From Streptomyces sp. NBC_01314 (GTDB lineage: Bacteria; Actinomycetota; Actinomycetes; Streptomycetales; Streptomycetaceae): DNA of 64,000 nucleotides. The notes below the pieces were generated by a model, which ran no database searches, was not told the origin of the DNA, and saw only the letters and a list, made by a program, of their open reading frames with translations. The DNA is taken from positions 7,936,001 to 8,000,000 of the forward strand of contig NZ_CP108394.1 in assembly GCF_041435215.1 (NCBI RefSeq), written 5' to 3'. Below, one piece after another: positions 50,466-63,734 of the stretch; within the stretch, counting starts at the first letter, position 1; every line of letters begins with the position of its first letter. The position numbers were made by a program, and so were the translations under genes.

Positions 50466-51776
50466 TCAGCCGATCGGTCCGGACTTCGGGTCGGCCGGCG
50501 CGGCGGGCGGTCCGGGCTGGTACGCACCCGGTGTTCCCGGTGGGTACGCGCCGGGGGCGCCGGGCGGGTAGGCACCGGGCGGGTAGGCGCCCTGCGGCGG
50601 GAAAGCCGCGCCCGGCGGCGGTAGGGGCGGCAGTTGCCGCTTCGCGTTGCGCATGAGCACGATCGCGACGGCCACCGCCTTGATCGCCAGCGCGGCGATG
50701 CCGATGCCGAACCACACCAGCCACTCGGGCATGCCCCACAGGGTCTGCATCTCGTCCACGTAGATGACCTTTCGATAGGTGTCGTCGGCCGCGGCCTGCC
50801 GCAGCGTGTGATCGCCGGAGATCCGCCCCGGCTGCGGGAAGCTCTGCTCGACGGCGGTGAGGAAGTCCGTACCGCCCCCGGTGAGGTCGCCGAGCGCGCC
50901 GACGGGCGCGCCGAGGCGTCCGGCGAACGTCACCTTCGGCTCGTCCCCGCCGATCGCGGAGCCGGGCTCCATGCGGTGCTCGGCGAGAACGTACAGGTCG
51001 AGGGTCTGCGGGGTGGTGGCGAGGCGGGACAGGCGCATCGGGTAGACAAGCTCGTCACTGGTGAAGGTGAGGTGGAGCGGGTCGAGGGTGCCGGAGAGCG
51101 GCAGGCCGGCGGTGGTGTCCTCCGGGGCCAGCCGGATCGCCACGTACTCCCACTTCTGCCGGACGTACGGCTTCAGTGCCGTGTCCAGGCGGTCCGGGAG
51201 CGCGAAGCCGTTCTCGTCGAGCCAGTCGCCGAGGGCGCCGGAGTCGGTGGCGGTCAGCCGGGCCACGTCGAACGGGCCGAGCCGTTCGCGGCCGACGACG
51301 TCCACCGAGGACCGCGGGTCCTGGGGTGCGGCGTCCCCTGCCATGCCGTCGCTCTCGAACATGTCGAACGGCCAGTCGCCGGAGCGCGGCCAGAAGTACT
51401 CCCGCTTCTCGTACTCGGGCGCGGTCTCCCGGTCGAGCTGGTCGAAGACGGCCGCGTCGCCGAGCTTCACCGTCGCCCGGTTCGGCACCGGCATGATCCA
51501 GGCGGCCGTCCGGGCGTCACCGGCGACCGTCAGGCTCATCACGATCTGTTCCTCGTGTCCGTCCCAGCGCACGACGGACCTCTCGCCGTTCACATACATG
51601 TTCCGTTGGCCGTCCGGCACCATCGCGCCGCAGCCACAGGCGTACGCCGGTGCCACCAGCGACGCCAGCTGGAAGCCCAGCAGGGCGAGGACGACCACCA
51701 TCAGCCGTCCGCGCGCCCCGCGCCTCCCGTGCGCCCACTCCGCCGGGCGCGCACGCCCCCGTGCGAAACCCTTCAT
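50466..51776 (-). CDS. Secreted/anchored DUF2330 protein
   Basis: A 436-aa protein. The signal peptide (LMVVVLALLGFQLASLVAPA) ends before ACGCGAMVP, the invariant Cys motif of DUF2330. Mature features include WDGHEEQIVMSL and AAWIMPVPNRATVKLGDA. A C-terminal membrane helix (WLVWFGIGIAALAIKAVAVAIVL) precedes a Pro/Gly/Ala/Tyr tail with repeated AYPPGxPG units, so the body faces outward. The function is unknown. The start is ATG 51776 with GGAGG about 9 bp upstream. Confidence 0.85.
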   Translation of the reverse strand: MKGFARGRARPAEWAHGRRGARGRLMVVVLALLGFQLASLVAPAYACGCGAMVPDGQRNMYVNGERSVVRWDGHEEQIVMSLTVAGDARTAAWIMPVPNRATVKLGDAAVFDQLDRETAPEYEKREYFWPRSGDWPFDMFESDGMAGDAAPQDPRSSVDVVGRERLGPFDVARLTATDSGALGDWLDENGFALPDRLDTALKPYVRQKWEYVAIRLAPEDTTAGLPLSGTLDPLHLTFTSDELVYPMRLSRLATTPQTLDLYVLAEHRMEPGSAIGGDEPKVTFAGRLGAPVGALGDLTGGGTDFLTAVEQSFPQPGRISGDHTLRQAAADDTYRKVIYVDEMQTLWGMPEWLVWFGIGIAALAIKAVAVAIVLMRNAKRQLPPLPPPGAAFPPQGAYPPGAYPPGAPGAYPPGTPGAYQPGPPAAPADPKSGPIG

Positions 51777-52049
51777 CCCCCGTGCCCTCCCGCTGCCCCG
51801 CTGACGTGCCGTCCCGCTCGGGGCCATGCTTCCAGGTGTTTGTCAGTGGCCTGTCACAACCCCGCCCGTGATGTGCATCTGTGATCCACGTCGTGCCCTT
51901 GGGCGTGCGGGCAACCTTCCGCGCACTATCGTCATTCGGACAAAACGGTTGGGTGACTCTCGGGTGAAGAGGGGGTTGCCCGCGTCTCACAACGGGGACG
52001 GTGCGAGCCTTCTCGGGGGGACGTCGACGGGGCGGGAGGGCGACAGCGC

Positions 52050-56818
<4,769 letters not shown>

Positions 56819-56821
56819 CGT

Positions 56822-57032
56822 CGCCCGCCGCCCGCCGCCCGCCGCCCGCCGCCCGCCGCTGTCGGCCGACCGTGGTGCGGTGGCTGTTGTCCGGCTGAAG
56901 GCTGAGGCTGAAGGCTGAGGCTGAAGGCTGGGGCTGAAGGCTGGCGCCTGACGGCTCACCTGATGGCTGATGGCTGTCCGGTCGGCGGCGAGCGGACAGT
57001 GGCGCCGGTGGCCGGTGGCCGGTGGCCGGTGG
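56822..57032. repeat. Three microsatellites (7-, 13- and 7-bp units)
   Basis: CGCCCGC in about 5.3 copies, GGCTGAAGGCTGR in 4 copies and CCGGTGG in 4 copies, all within 211 bp after the thiolase stop. Confidence 0.75.
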
Positions 57033-57102
57033 CTGTCCGGCTGTCGGTCGGCGCCCGGAGACGGAAGTGGCCCTGCTGGTCGTCCCGCGGCCAGCAGGGC
57101 CT

Positions 57103-57219
57103 TCCCCCGTGGCGGCCACGTCCCCCGTGCCGCCTCTTTCCCCCGTGGCGACCGGTCGCGCCGCCGCTTTCCCCCGTGAGCGGCATGTCCCCCGTGGCCG
57201 TGCCGCACGATCCCCCGTC
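57103..57219. repeat. Phased TCCCCCGTG words
   Basis: TCCCCCGTG occurs at 57103, 57121, 57139, 57170 and 57188, and TCCCCCGTC at 57211; spacings are 18, 18, 31, 18 and 23 bp. Confidence 0.55.
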
Positions 57220-57266
57220 GTGTGCGGCCCCCGTACCGCCCACACCACTGATTTCACCGGGTCGCG

Positions 57267-57303
57267 CATTGTTTGGCACGGGTGCCGAGCATGCCAAACA
57301 ATG
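57267..57303. promoter_or_regulatory. Palindrome CATTGTTTGGCA-N13-TGCCAAACAATG
   Basis: Perfect 12-bp arms, AT-rich for this genome, ending 88 bp before the nSTAND-WD40 start codon. A candidate operator or promoter-associated stem. Confidence 0.5.
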
Positions 57304-57390
57304 GCCGGACGCGATCTCTCCGCTTAGGTGGCCGGATGCGTACGGTGGTTGTCCGGGACGGTGTGGGTGTGGTGGGAGGGGAACAGCGCG

Positions 57391-60300
57391 GTGGCGGGTC
57401 GTCGTGAGGTGCCGGTCGATCCGGGGGCCGGGCCGGTGCAGCGGTTCGCGTTCGAGTTGCGGAAACTGCGGACCGAGGCGGGCGGCCTCACCTACCGGGC
57501 GATGGCCGAGCAGGCGGGCTACTCGATCACCACCCTCTCCCAGGCGGCGGGCGGCGAGCAGTTGCCCACGCTGGCGGTGGCCCTGGCCTTCGTACGGGCC
57601 TGCGGGGGCGATCCGGGGGAGTGGGAGATCCGGTGGCACCAGGCGGTCGAGGAGGCCGCCGCGTCGGACCCGGACAAGGACGGGGAGGGCGCGGAGCCGC
57701 CGTACCGGGGGCTGGCCCGGTTCGAGGCCGACGACAGCGGGCTCTTCTTCGGCCGGGACCGGCTCACCGCGGAACTCGTGGACCTGCTGCGCCGCCGACG
57801 GTTCGCGGCGGTCTTCGGCCCGTCGGGGATCGGCAAGTCCTCACTCCTGCGCGCCGGTCTGATCCCCGTCCTGCGCGAGTCCGAGGAGCAGGGACTGCGG
57901 CCGTCCGCGATCCGGATCCTGACCCCCGGCGAGCAACTGGCCCGCACCCATGAGCTGCTGCTGGAGACGAACGGCACCGACGCAGGCACCGACGCAGGCA
58001 CCGGCACACGCACCGACGCAGGTATCGGCACAGGCACCGGCACCCGCACCGGCTCCGGTGACACCCTCGTGGTCGTCGACCAGTTCGAGGAGGTCTTCAC
58101 CCTCTGCCACGACGCGGCCGAACGGGCCCGCTTCATCGACCTGTTGCTGACCGCGCGCGAGCCGGAGAGCCGGTTGCGGGTGCTGTTGGCGGTGCGCGCG
58201 GACTTCTACGGCCGCTGCGCCGAGCACCGTGAGCTGGCCGAGGCGCTGGGCGACGCCAATCTGCTGGCCGGGCCGATGAGTTCGGCGGAGCTGCGCGAGG
58301 TCGTCGTCAAGCCGGCGGCGGCTGCCGGGCTGACGGTGGAACGGGCGCTGACCACGCGGCTGGTCGACGAGATCACCGACGCGCCCGGCGGTCTGCCGCT
58401 GCTGTCGCACGTCCTGCTGGAGACCTGGCGGCGCCGCCGGGGCAAGACGCTGACCCTCGCCGGGTACGAGGCGGCCGGCGGCCTGGACGGAGCCATCGCC
58501 AAGACCGCCGAGGACATGTACGGCCGGTTCACCCACGGCGAGGCGGCCACGGCCCGCCGGGTGCTGCTGCGGCTGATCTCCCCGGGGGACGGCACGCCCG
58601 ACACACGCCGGCCCGCCGACAGGGCCGAGCTGAAGACCACGGGCACCGGTCGGGCGGAGGTCGCCCAGGTCCTGGAGGCCCTCACCCGGGCCCGCCTCCT
58701 CACCCTCGACGGCCCGACCGTCGAGGTCGCCCACGAGGCGCTCATCACCGCCTGGCCCCGGCTGCGCGGCTGGATCGAGGAGGACCGGGACCGTCTGCGC
58801 GCCCACCGGCAACTGACCGAGGCGGCCCGGACCTGGGAGGAGCTGGGCCGTGACACGGGCGCGCTGTACCGGGGCAGCCGGCTCGTCACGGCACGGGAGT
58901 ACTTCGGGGGCCCCCGTCACACCGACGACCTGACCGACCAGGAAGCCGCCTTCCTCACCGAGAGTCTCACCGCCCTCGACCAGGAGGAACGGGCCAGGGC
59001 CCGCACCACGCGACGCCTGCGCGTCCTCGTCGGCTCCCTCGCCTGCCTCCTGGCCCTCGCGCTCACCGCCACGGCCGTCGCCTACTGGCAGCGCCAGAGC
59101 GCCGTGAACGCCCAACGCGAGGGCCTGTCCCGGCAGCTGGCCGCCCAGTCCGCCGCGCTGTTGGAGAGCGACACCGACCTCGCCTCGCTGCTGGCCGTCA
59201 AGGCGTACCGGACGAGCCCCACCCGCGAGGCCACGCGCAGCCTGTACGCCGCGGCGGCCGTCCCGCTGGAACGCCGGCTGACCGGGCACACCGGGACCGT
59301 GTCCACCCTGGTCTACAGCTCGGACGGGAAGACCCTCGCCACGGGGAGTTTCGACGGCACGGTGCGGCTGTGGGACCCGGCGACCGGCCGCACCCGGAAG
59401 GTGCTCACCGGCGGAGACCACACCAGACTCGTGCGGACCGTGGCCTTCAGCCCGGACGGCAGGACCCTCGCGACCGGCGGCGGTGAGGAGGTGCGGTTGC
59501 GGGACGCGGCCACCGGACGCGTCCGGGATTCGCTCACCGCCCGCGTGACCGAGGAGAACAGCCTGGCGTCCGTGGGTTTCGACCATGACGGCCGAGCACT
59601 GGCCGTACGAGAGAACGGGCAGGTGCTGGACGTGGCATCCGGCCGTGTCGCGACCACGCTCAAGGGCCCCACCGGTCTGGAGATGGCGGTGGCGTTCAGC
59701 CCGGACGGACGCACGCTGGCCACCAGCACCCGGGACCGCACCGCACAGCTGTGGGACCTGGACACCGGAAGAGTGCTGTCCACCCTCAAGAGCAGTACGG
59801 GAGTGGTCAGTTCACTGGCGTTCGACTCCGCCGGGAAGATCCTGGCCACCGGCACCGAGGACGGCACCGTCCATCTGTGGGACGTGGCCGACGGCAGGCA
59901 GCGGACCACCCTCACCAGTGCCAGCAGCCGCGTCGAGTCCATGGCGTTCGACCCGGACGGCAAGACCCTGGCCGCCGGCAGCTACGACGGCACGGTTCGC
60001 CTGTGGGACCTCGCCACCGGACGTGCCGACACCACCCTCACCGGCCACACCAGCCCCGTGATGTCGGTGGCGTTCAGCCCTGACGGGAGGCAACTGGCGG
60101 CGGGCAACGAGGACAGCAATTTCGCGGGCGGCGACCGGGTCAGTGTCCGGCTCTGGAACGTGACCACGCACAGGCCCCGAGCCACGGTGACCGTGCCGGG
60201 CGGCAGTATCGAAGCGGTCGCGTTCAGCCCCGACGGTGACACCCTCGCCACCGCCAGTGTCCGGATGACCCAGGAGATCCGGGACATGGCCGGGGTGGTA

Positions 60301-61227
60301 CGGCTGTGGGACCCGGTCACGCGCCGTACGAGAAGCGTACTCACCGGTGAGGTGACCCTCGTGGGGTCACTGGAGTTCAGCCCGGACGGCAGGACGCTCG
60401 CCCTCACCAACGACGCCGACGCGGAGTTGTGGGACCCGGCCACCCGACGTCTGCGGACCACGCTCCCCAGCCGGTTCGTCAACGCGATGGTGTACAGCCC
60501 CGACGGCCGGACGCTGGTGACGGTGGGCAGCGACGGACTGGTGCTGTGGGACGTGCCGACCGGTCGTCCCCGTGTCTCCTTCCCCAAGGACGAGGAGAGT
60601 TCGGTGCTGGCGTTCAGCCCCACGGGCGAGGTCTTCGCCACCACCGGGGGCAACGACGAGAAGGTCCGGCTCCGGGATCCCGACACCGGACGCGTCCGCC
60701 TCACGCTGACCGACCCCACCGGCCGCCCCGCACCGACGCGTTACGCGGACGACGACTACATCATGTACCGGCAGATCGAGTCGATGGCGTTCAGCCCGGA
60801 CGGCCGTACGCTCGCCACCGGTTCCTCCGACGGCACGGTCCGGTTGTGGAACACCGGGACGGGACAGCTCGACGCCACCCTGACCGCGGGCACCACGGAA
60901 GCCTCGGTGAGGGTGGCGTTCAGCCCGGACGGCCGCACCCTCGCCACCGCCGCCTCCGACACCACGGTACGGCTCTGGGACACCGCCACGGGGTACGCGC
61001 GCGCGACCCTCACCGGCCACGGTGATGGCCCCCGGGCGATGGCTTTCAGCCCGGACGGTCACACCCTCGCGACCGGAGAATACGAGGGTCGCCTGCGCCT
61101 GTGGAACGTGGATCTGCCCGCCCCGGACAAGTCGATCACCAACATCTGCCGAGCGGTCCACCGCGACCTCACCCGGCAGGAGCGGGCCTTGTACCTCCCG
61201 GACCAGGAGTCAGGCGGCGTCTGCTGA
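57391..61227 (+). CDS. XRE-nSTAND1 NTPase-WD40 protein, 14 WD repeats
   Basis: A 1278-aa signalling protein. Order: an XRE-like helix-turn-helix (about 15-75, RAMAEQAGYSITTLSQAAGG); an nSTAND1 NTPase with Walker A GPSGIGKSS (143-151) and Walker B TLVVVDQFEEVF (about 225-236); a helical region; one membrane helix (LVGSLACLLALALTATAVAY, about 545-565); then 14 WD40 repeats from about 627, enough for two seven-bladed propellers. A Gly/Thr/Asp/Arg low-complexity run sits between the Walker motifs (about 194-222). The start is GTG with GGAGGGG upstream. Such proteins act as ATP-driven sensors; the ligand is unknown. Its end overlaps the DUF397 gene by 18 bp. Confidence 0.9.
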   Translation: MAGRREVPVDPGAGPVQRFAFELRKLRTEAGGLTYRAMAEQAGYSITTLSQAAGGEQLPTLAVALAFVRACGGDPGEWEIRWHQAVEEAAASDPDKDGEGAEPPYRGLARFEADDSGLFFGRDRLTAELVDLLRRRRFAAVFGPSGIGKSSLLRAGLIPVLRESEEQGLRPSAIRILTPGEQLARTHELLLETNGTDAGTDAGTGTRTDAGIGTGTGTRTGSGDTLVVVDQFEEVFTLCHDAAERARFIDLLLTAREPESRLRVLLAVRADFYGRCAEHRELAEALGDANLLAGPMSSAELREVVVKPAAAAGLTVERALTTRLVDEITDAPGGLPLLSHVLLETWRRRRGKTLTLAGYEAAGGLDGAIAKTAEDMYGRFTHGEAATARRVLLRLISPGDGTPDTRRPADRAELKTTGTGRAEVAQVLEALTRARLLTLDGPTVEVAHEALITAWPRLRGWIEEDRDRLRAHRQLTEAARTWEELGRDTGALYRGSRLVTAREYFGGPRHTDDLTDQEAAFLTESLTALDQEERARARTTRRLRVLVGSLACLLALALTATAVAYWQRQSAVNAQREGLSRQLAAQSAALLESDTDLASLLAVKAYRTSPTREATRSLYAAAAVPLERRLTGHTGTVSTLVYSSDGKTLATGSFDGTVRLWDPATGRTRKVLTGGDHTRLVRTVAFSPDGRTLATGGGEEVRLRDAATGRVRDSLTARVTEENSLASVGFDHDGRALAVRENGQVLDVASGRVATTLKGPTGLEMAVAFSPDGRTLATSTRDRTAQLWDLDTGRVLSTLKSSTGVVSSLAFDSAGKILATGTEDGTVHLWDVADGRQRTTLTSASSRVESMAFDPDGKTLAAGSYDGTVRLWDLATGRADTTLTGHTSPVMSVAFSPDGRQLAAGNEDSNFAGGDRVSVRLWNVTTHRPRATVTVPGGSIEAVAFSPDGDTLATASVRMTQEIRDMAGVVRLWDPVTRRTRSVLTGEVTLVGSLEFSPDGRTLALTNDADAELWDPATRRLRTTLPSRFVNAMVYSPDGRTLVTVGSDGLVLWDVPTGRPRVSFPKDEESSVLAFSPTGEVFATTGGNDEKVRLRDPDTGRVRLTLTDPTGRPAPTRYADDDYIMYRQIESMAFSPDGRTLATGSSDGTVRLWNTGTGQLDATLTAGTTEASVRVAFSPDGRTLATAASDTTVRLWDTATGYARATLTGHGDGPRAMAFSPDGHTLATGEYEGRLRLWNVDLPAPDKSITNICRAVHRDLTRQERALYLPDQESGGVC

Positions 61228-61491
61228 CGCCGCCCAGCCGAGGAAGGTGCTGAACGCGGCGGGGGCCAGGGTGAGTTGGGGTCCCGCCGGGTTCTTGGAG
61301 TCGCGGATGGCGATGATGGGGCAGGGGGTTTCGGTGATCTCTACACAATCACCGCCCTGGTCGCTGCTGTGCGAGGACTTGCGCCAGGCCAGGGGGCCGA
61401 GCGGCGCGCACTCGACGCAATCGCCGCCTTGGTCGCCGCTGTAGCTGGACTTACGCCACTCGGTCCGCACCGGAATCCCGTTGCTCTGCAT
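61210..61491 (-). CDS. DUF397 protein with an internal duplication
   Basis: A 93-aa small acidic protein. The DUF397 N-terminal motif occurs twice: TEWRKSSYSGDQGGDCVEC and LAWRKSSHSSDQGGDCVEI, then the usual IAIRDSKNPAGPQL and helical end. DUF397 proteins pair with XRE-DUF5753 regulators in streptomycete WhiJ/AbaA-type loci and probably antagonise them. It overlaps the upstream XRE gene by 41 bp, so translation is coupled. Confidence 0.92.
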   Translation of the reverse strand: MQSNGIPVRTEWRKSSYSGDQGGDCVECAPLGPLAWRKSSHSSDQGGDCVEITETPCPIIAIRDSKNPAGPQLTLAPAAFSTFLGWAASADAA

Positions 61492-62299
61492 AGCGTTCCT
61501 CCATCACGCGCCGGATCAGCTCTGCCGAGTCCCTGAGGGAGAGGGCAGCGGCTTGAAGATGATCGTAACGGAGTGAACAGTCCCTTACGGTGTCCGGGTT
61601 CGCGGTCGGATGCCCACTTCCGTAGCCCTCGGTGTAGACGATGTCCGGGTCCTGGCGGCAGCGGTAGAGGTTGAATGAGCCTTGTAGTCCCGCGTGTGCT
61701 CCGGCCTCGAAAGGCAGAACCTGGACGTTGATTCGGTGATTCTTCTCGAAGGCCAACAGTTTCAACAATTGGCCCCGCATGACATCCGCGCCACCGAGCT
61801 TCTGGTAGAGCGCGGCTTCGCTGATGACGGCCCACAGGACCGGTGGCTCCTCCTTCTCGAAGATGCGCTGGCGGGCGAGTCGTACGGCGGTCCGTTCGTC
61901 GAGGTCGGTCTCGTCCAGGGCGCCCAGTACAGCGCGTACGTAGTTCTCTGTCTGGAGCAGGCCGTGGATCAAGTGCGTCTGGAACGTGTAGATCTCGGCG
62001 GCCCGAACCTCGATCTCCGCCACCTGCTGAAACCAGGCCGGAAGTTGACTGCGCATCACCAGCACCGCCAGCCGGGACAGCAGCCCGCCCGTCTCCAGCG
62101 CCACATCCACCCGCTCGCTGAACTCCAGCGTCGGGCATTTTCTCGCGGTTTCGATCTGTCCCACCAGCGACGCGGTGTACCCGAGGATGTCCCCCAACTG
62201 CTTCTGCGTCAGGCTCGCGGCCTCGCGGCAGCGCCGCAACTCGTAGCCGTAGTAGTCCAGTGGTGAGGCGCCGGGGTCGAGGGTGTGGATCTGGGTCAC
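61451..62299 (-). CDS. XRE-family regulator with DUF5753 domain (WhiJ-like)
   Basis: A 282-aa regulator. The helix-turn-helix lies at about 20-65 (ELRRCREAASLTQKQLGDIL, GYTASLVGQIETARKCP). DUF5753 follows: EIYTFQTHLIHGLLQTENYV, AVRLARQRIFEKEEPP, ALYQKLGG, VQVLPFEAGAHAGLQGSF and IVYTEGYGSG, all typical. The start is GTG 62299 with GGAGGG 7 bp upstream. Partnered with DUF397 and divergent from an RsbW-like ATPase, it forms a developmental-type regulatory trio. Confidence 0.92.
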   Translation of the reverse strand: MTQIHTLDPGASPLDYYGYELRRCREAASLTQKQLGDILGYTASLVGQIETARKCPTLEFSERVDVALETGGLLSRLAVLVMRSQLPAWFQQVAEIEVRAAEIYTFQTHLIHGLLQTENYVRAVLGALDETDLDERTAVRLARQRIFEKEEPPVLWAVISEAALYQKLGGADVMRGQLLKLLAFEKNHRINVQVLPFEAGAHAGLQGSFNLYRCRQDPDIVYTEGYGSGHPTANPDTVRDCSLRYDHLQAAALSLRDSAELIRRVMEERYAEQRDSGADRVA

Positions 62300-62390
62300 G
62301 TGCGGTCCCTCCGTCGAGCTTGAACCCACTCTTCAACAGGTTGTGTCCGATCTGTAGCTGAGAGTAGCCGCGTCGGGTCAGTCTTGGGGC

Positions 62391-62816
62391 GTGAACGCAT
62401 ACTTTCCCCCCTTCCTCCTGGGTGCCCCACCCGCCCAGTACCGGATCAGCCTCACCGTCGGTGAGCACTCGGCGCATCACATCCGCCATATCGTCCGCTC
62501 GTATCTCGACGAGTGGGAGCTGCCGGAGCTGACCGACGCCGTCGAGCTGGGCGTGACGGAGCTGCTCGCCAACGTCGTACGGCATGTCCCGGACCGGCGG
62601 TGCACGCTGCTGTTGCTGCGGGCGGCGGCCGGGGTGCGGGTGGAGGTGGGCGACGGGTCGGCTCAGCTCCCCGTCGTGCGGGACGACTTGCCGCCGGACT
62701 CGGAACGCGGGCGCGGCCTCACACTGTTGGGCGCGGTGTCCGACAAGTGGGGGGTGGGGCCCAGGGGGGCCGGGGGCAAGACGGTGTGGTTCGAGTGCCG
62801 GGGCGGCGCCGACTGA
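62391..62816 (+). CDS. RsbW/SpoIIAB-like ATP-binding protein (HATPase_c_2)
   Basis: A 141-aa GHKL-fold protein. The N box is ELGVTELLANVVRHVPD and the G box GRGLTLLGAVSDKWGV; VEVGDGS is the middle motif. These are candidate anti-sigma kinases, and they accompany XRE/DUF397 genes in AbaA/WhiJ-type clusters. The start is GTG 62391 with a weak G-rich site; the 91-bp divergent spacer has TTGAA-N7-TTCAA at 62320-62336, a possible operator. Confidence 0.87.
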   Translation: MNAYFPPFLLGAPPAQYRISLTVGEHSAHHIRHIVRSYLDEWELPELTDAVELGVTELLANVVRHVPDRRCTLLLLRAAAGVRVEVGDGSAQLPVVRDDLPPDSERGRGLTLLGAVSDKWGVGPRGAGGKTVWFECRGGAD

Positions 62817-62859
62817 AGCGGTCGCCGTTCGCCGCGGCGGGAACGTGCCGTGCGGACGG

Positions 62860-62899
62860 CGAAGGCGGTGGCCCCGGGGATCGGGGGCCGCCGCCTTCG
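62860..62899. terminator. Bidirectional terminator hairpin
   Basis: A 16-bp stem with one G-T pair (62860-62875 with 62884-62899), between the convergent ATPase and transglycosylase genes. Confidence 0.8.
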
Positions 62900-62974
62900 G
62901 TCTGGGTCGGCTGTGCCGGTTGTTTCGTCCGTGTCAGCCGTGCAGCTCGCGCTGGTGGTGCGGGTCTTGCTGGA

Positions 62975-63385
62975 TCAGTACCAGTTGTTGGCCTGCCAGA
63001 AGTTCCACGCGCCACAGGGGCTGCCGTAGCGGTCCTTCATGTAGTCCACGCCCCACTTGATCTGCGTGGCGGCGTTGGTCTTCCAGTCGGAGCCCGCGGT
63101 GGACATCTTCGAGCCGGGCAGGGCCTGGACCAGGCCGTATGCGCCGGAGGACGAGTTCGTCGCCTTGATGTTCCAGTCGCTCTCGTGGTCGACGATGTTG
63201 GAGAAGCACTTGTACTGGGCCGAGTCCGCGATCATCTTCTTCGCCACAGCCTGCGCCTGAGTGGCCTCCGACGCGGCCTGGGCGGGCGCGGCGGCGAACA
63301 GGGCACCGGTGGCGGCAGCGGCCAGGGTGACACCGGCGAGGGCCTTCTTCGGGGAGGCGATGCGGCGGAGAACGGAGACGGTCAC
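62975..63385 (-). CDS. Secreted lytic-transglycosylase-like (SLT) protein
   Basis: A 136-aa exported protein. The signal peptide (KKALAGVTLAAAATGALFAA then PAQA) precedes a compact lysozyme-fold domain: CFSNIVDHESDWNIKATN with the catalytic Glu in HESDW, SSGAYGLVQALPGSKM, TQIKWGVDYMKDRYGSPCGAW and the terminal WQANNWY, the usual ending of this family. The likely substrate is peptidoglycan glycan strands. The start is GTG 63385 with AAAAGGA upstream; an ATG 13 codons earlier would lengthen the signal peptide unusually. Confidence 0.88.
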   Translation of the reverse strand: MTVSVLRRIASPKKALAGVTLAAAATGALFAAAPAQAASEATQAQAVAKKMIADSAQYKCFSNIVDHESDWNIKATNSSSGAYGLVQALPGSKMSTAGSDWKTNAATQIKWGVDYMKDRYGSPCGAWNFWQANNWY

Positions 63386-63734
63386 GGGGATCCTTTTCTT
63401 CGGGGACACGGCCGTCGCGGGCATGCCTTCACCACGTGCTGTGCGGTGGGGGCGTACGTCGGCGCCGAGGCCCGGGTGGGCTCGTCGGCGCCGTTGCGAC
63501 TCCTCCAGGGAAACAGCCGGAGCGGCCGTCCGCAATGACCCTTTTTGCTAGTTGTAGTCGTATTCGCGGTGAAGGTGCCCTCTGTGACGTGGCTCTCAAA
63601 GTGCTGGTCAGCGCGGGTAAGGGCGTGTGCACGTCACGTACTTCGATCTACGAGCCCGGTTCGTATGTGATGTGGGTCCTGTGTGGTGGTTCACGGCTCA
63701 TGTAACGGACGGTGAGTGGTGCGGTTCGTGTGGG
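63386..63734. other. Leader/promoter region of the SLT gene
   Basis: A 349-bp gene-free stretch. It has GTGACGTG (63584-63591) and CACGTCAC (63630-63637) as 8-bp arms around a 38-nt spacer, and AT-rich segments near 63540-63565. I looked for a ydaO-type riboswitch, often found before such genes, and did not find its conserved blocks. Confidence 0.4.

Larger units (their letters stand above)
56819..57390. other. Repeat-rich spacer upstream of the nSTAND-WD40 gene
   Basis: A 572-bp gene-free region packed with short repeats: CGCCCGC x5 (56822-56858), GGCTGAAGGCTGR x4 (56893-56944), CCGGTGG x4 (57005-57032), a hairpin with 11-bp arms (57069-57079 with 57091-57101), five TCCCCCGTG words, and a 12-bp palindrome. 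I see no convincing gene. Confidence 0.6.

Noticed and set aside
59270..61150. Regular repeats that could suggest a CRISPR array or repeat region
   Set aside because: The periodicity of about 120-140 bp is the coding of WD40 repeats in one continuous frame.
63386..63734. A possible ydaO (c-di-AMP) riboswitch before the SLT gene
   Set aside because: The conserved blocks expected for this riboswitch are not visible on the minus strand, although such a leader would fit the gene type.
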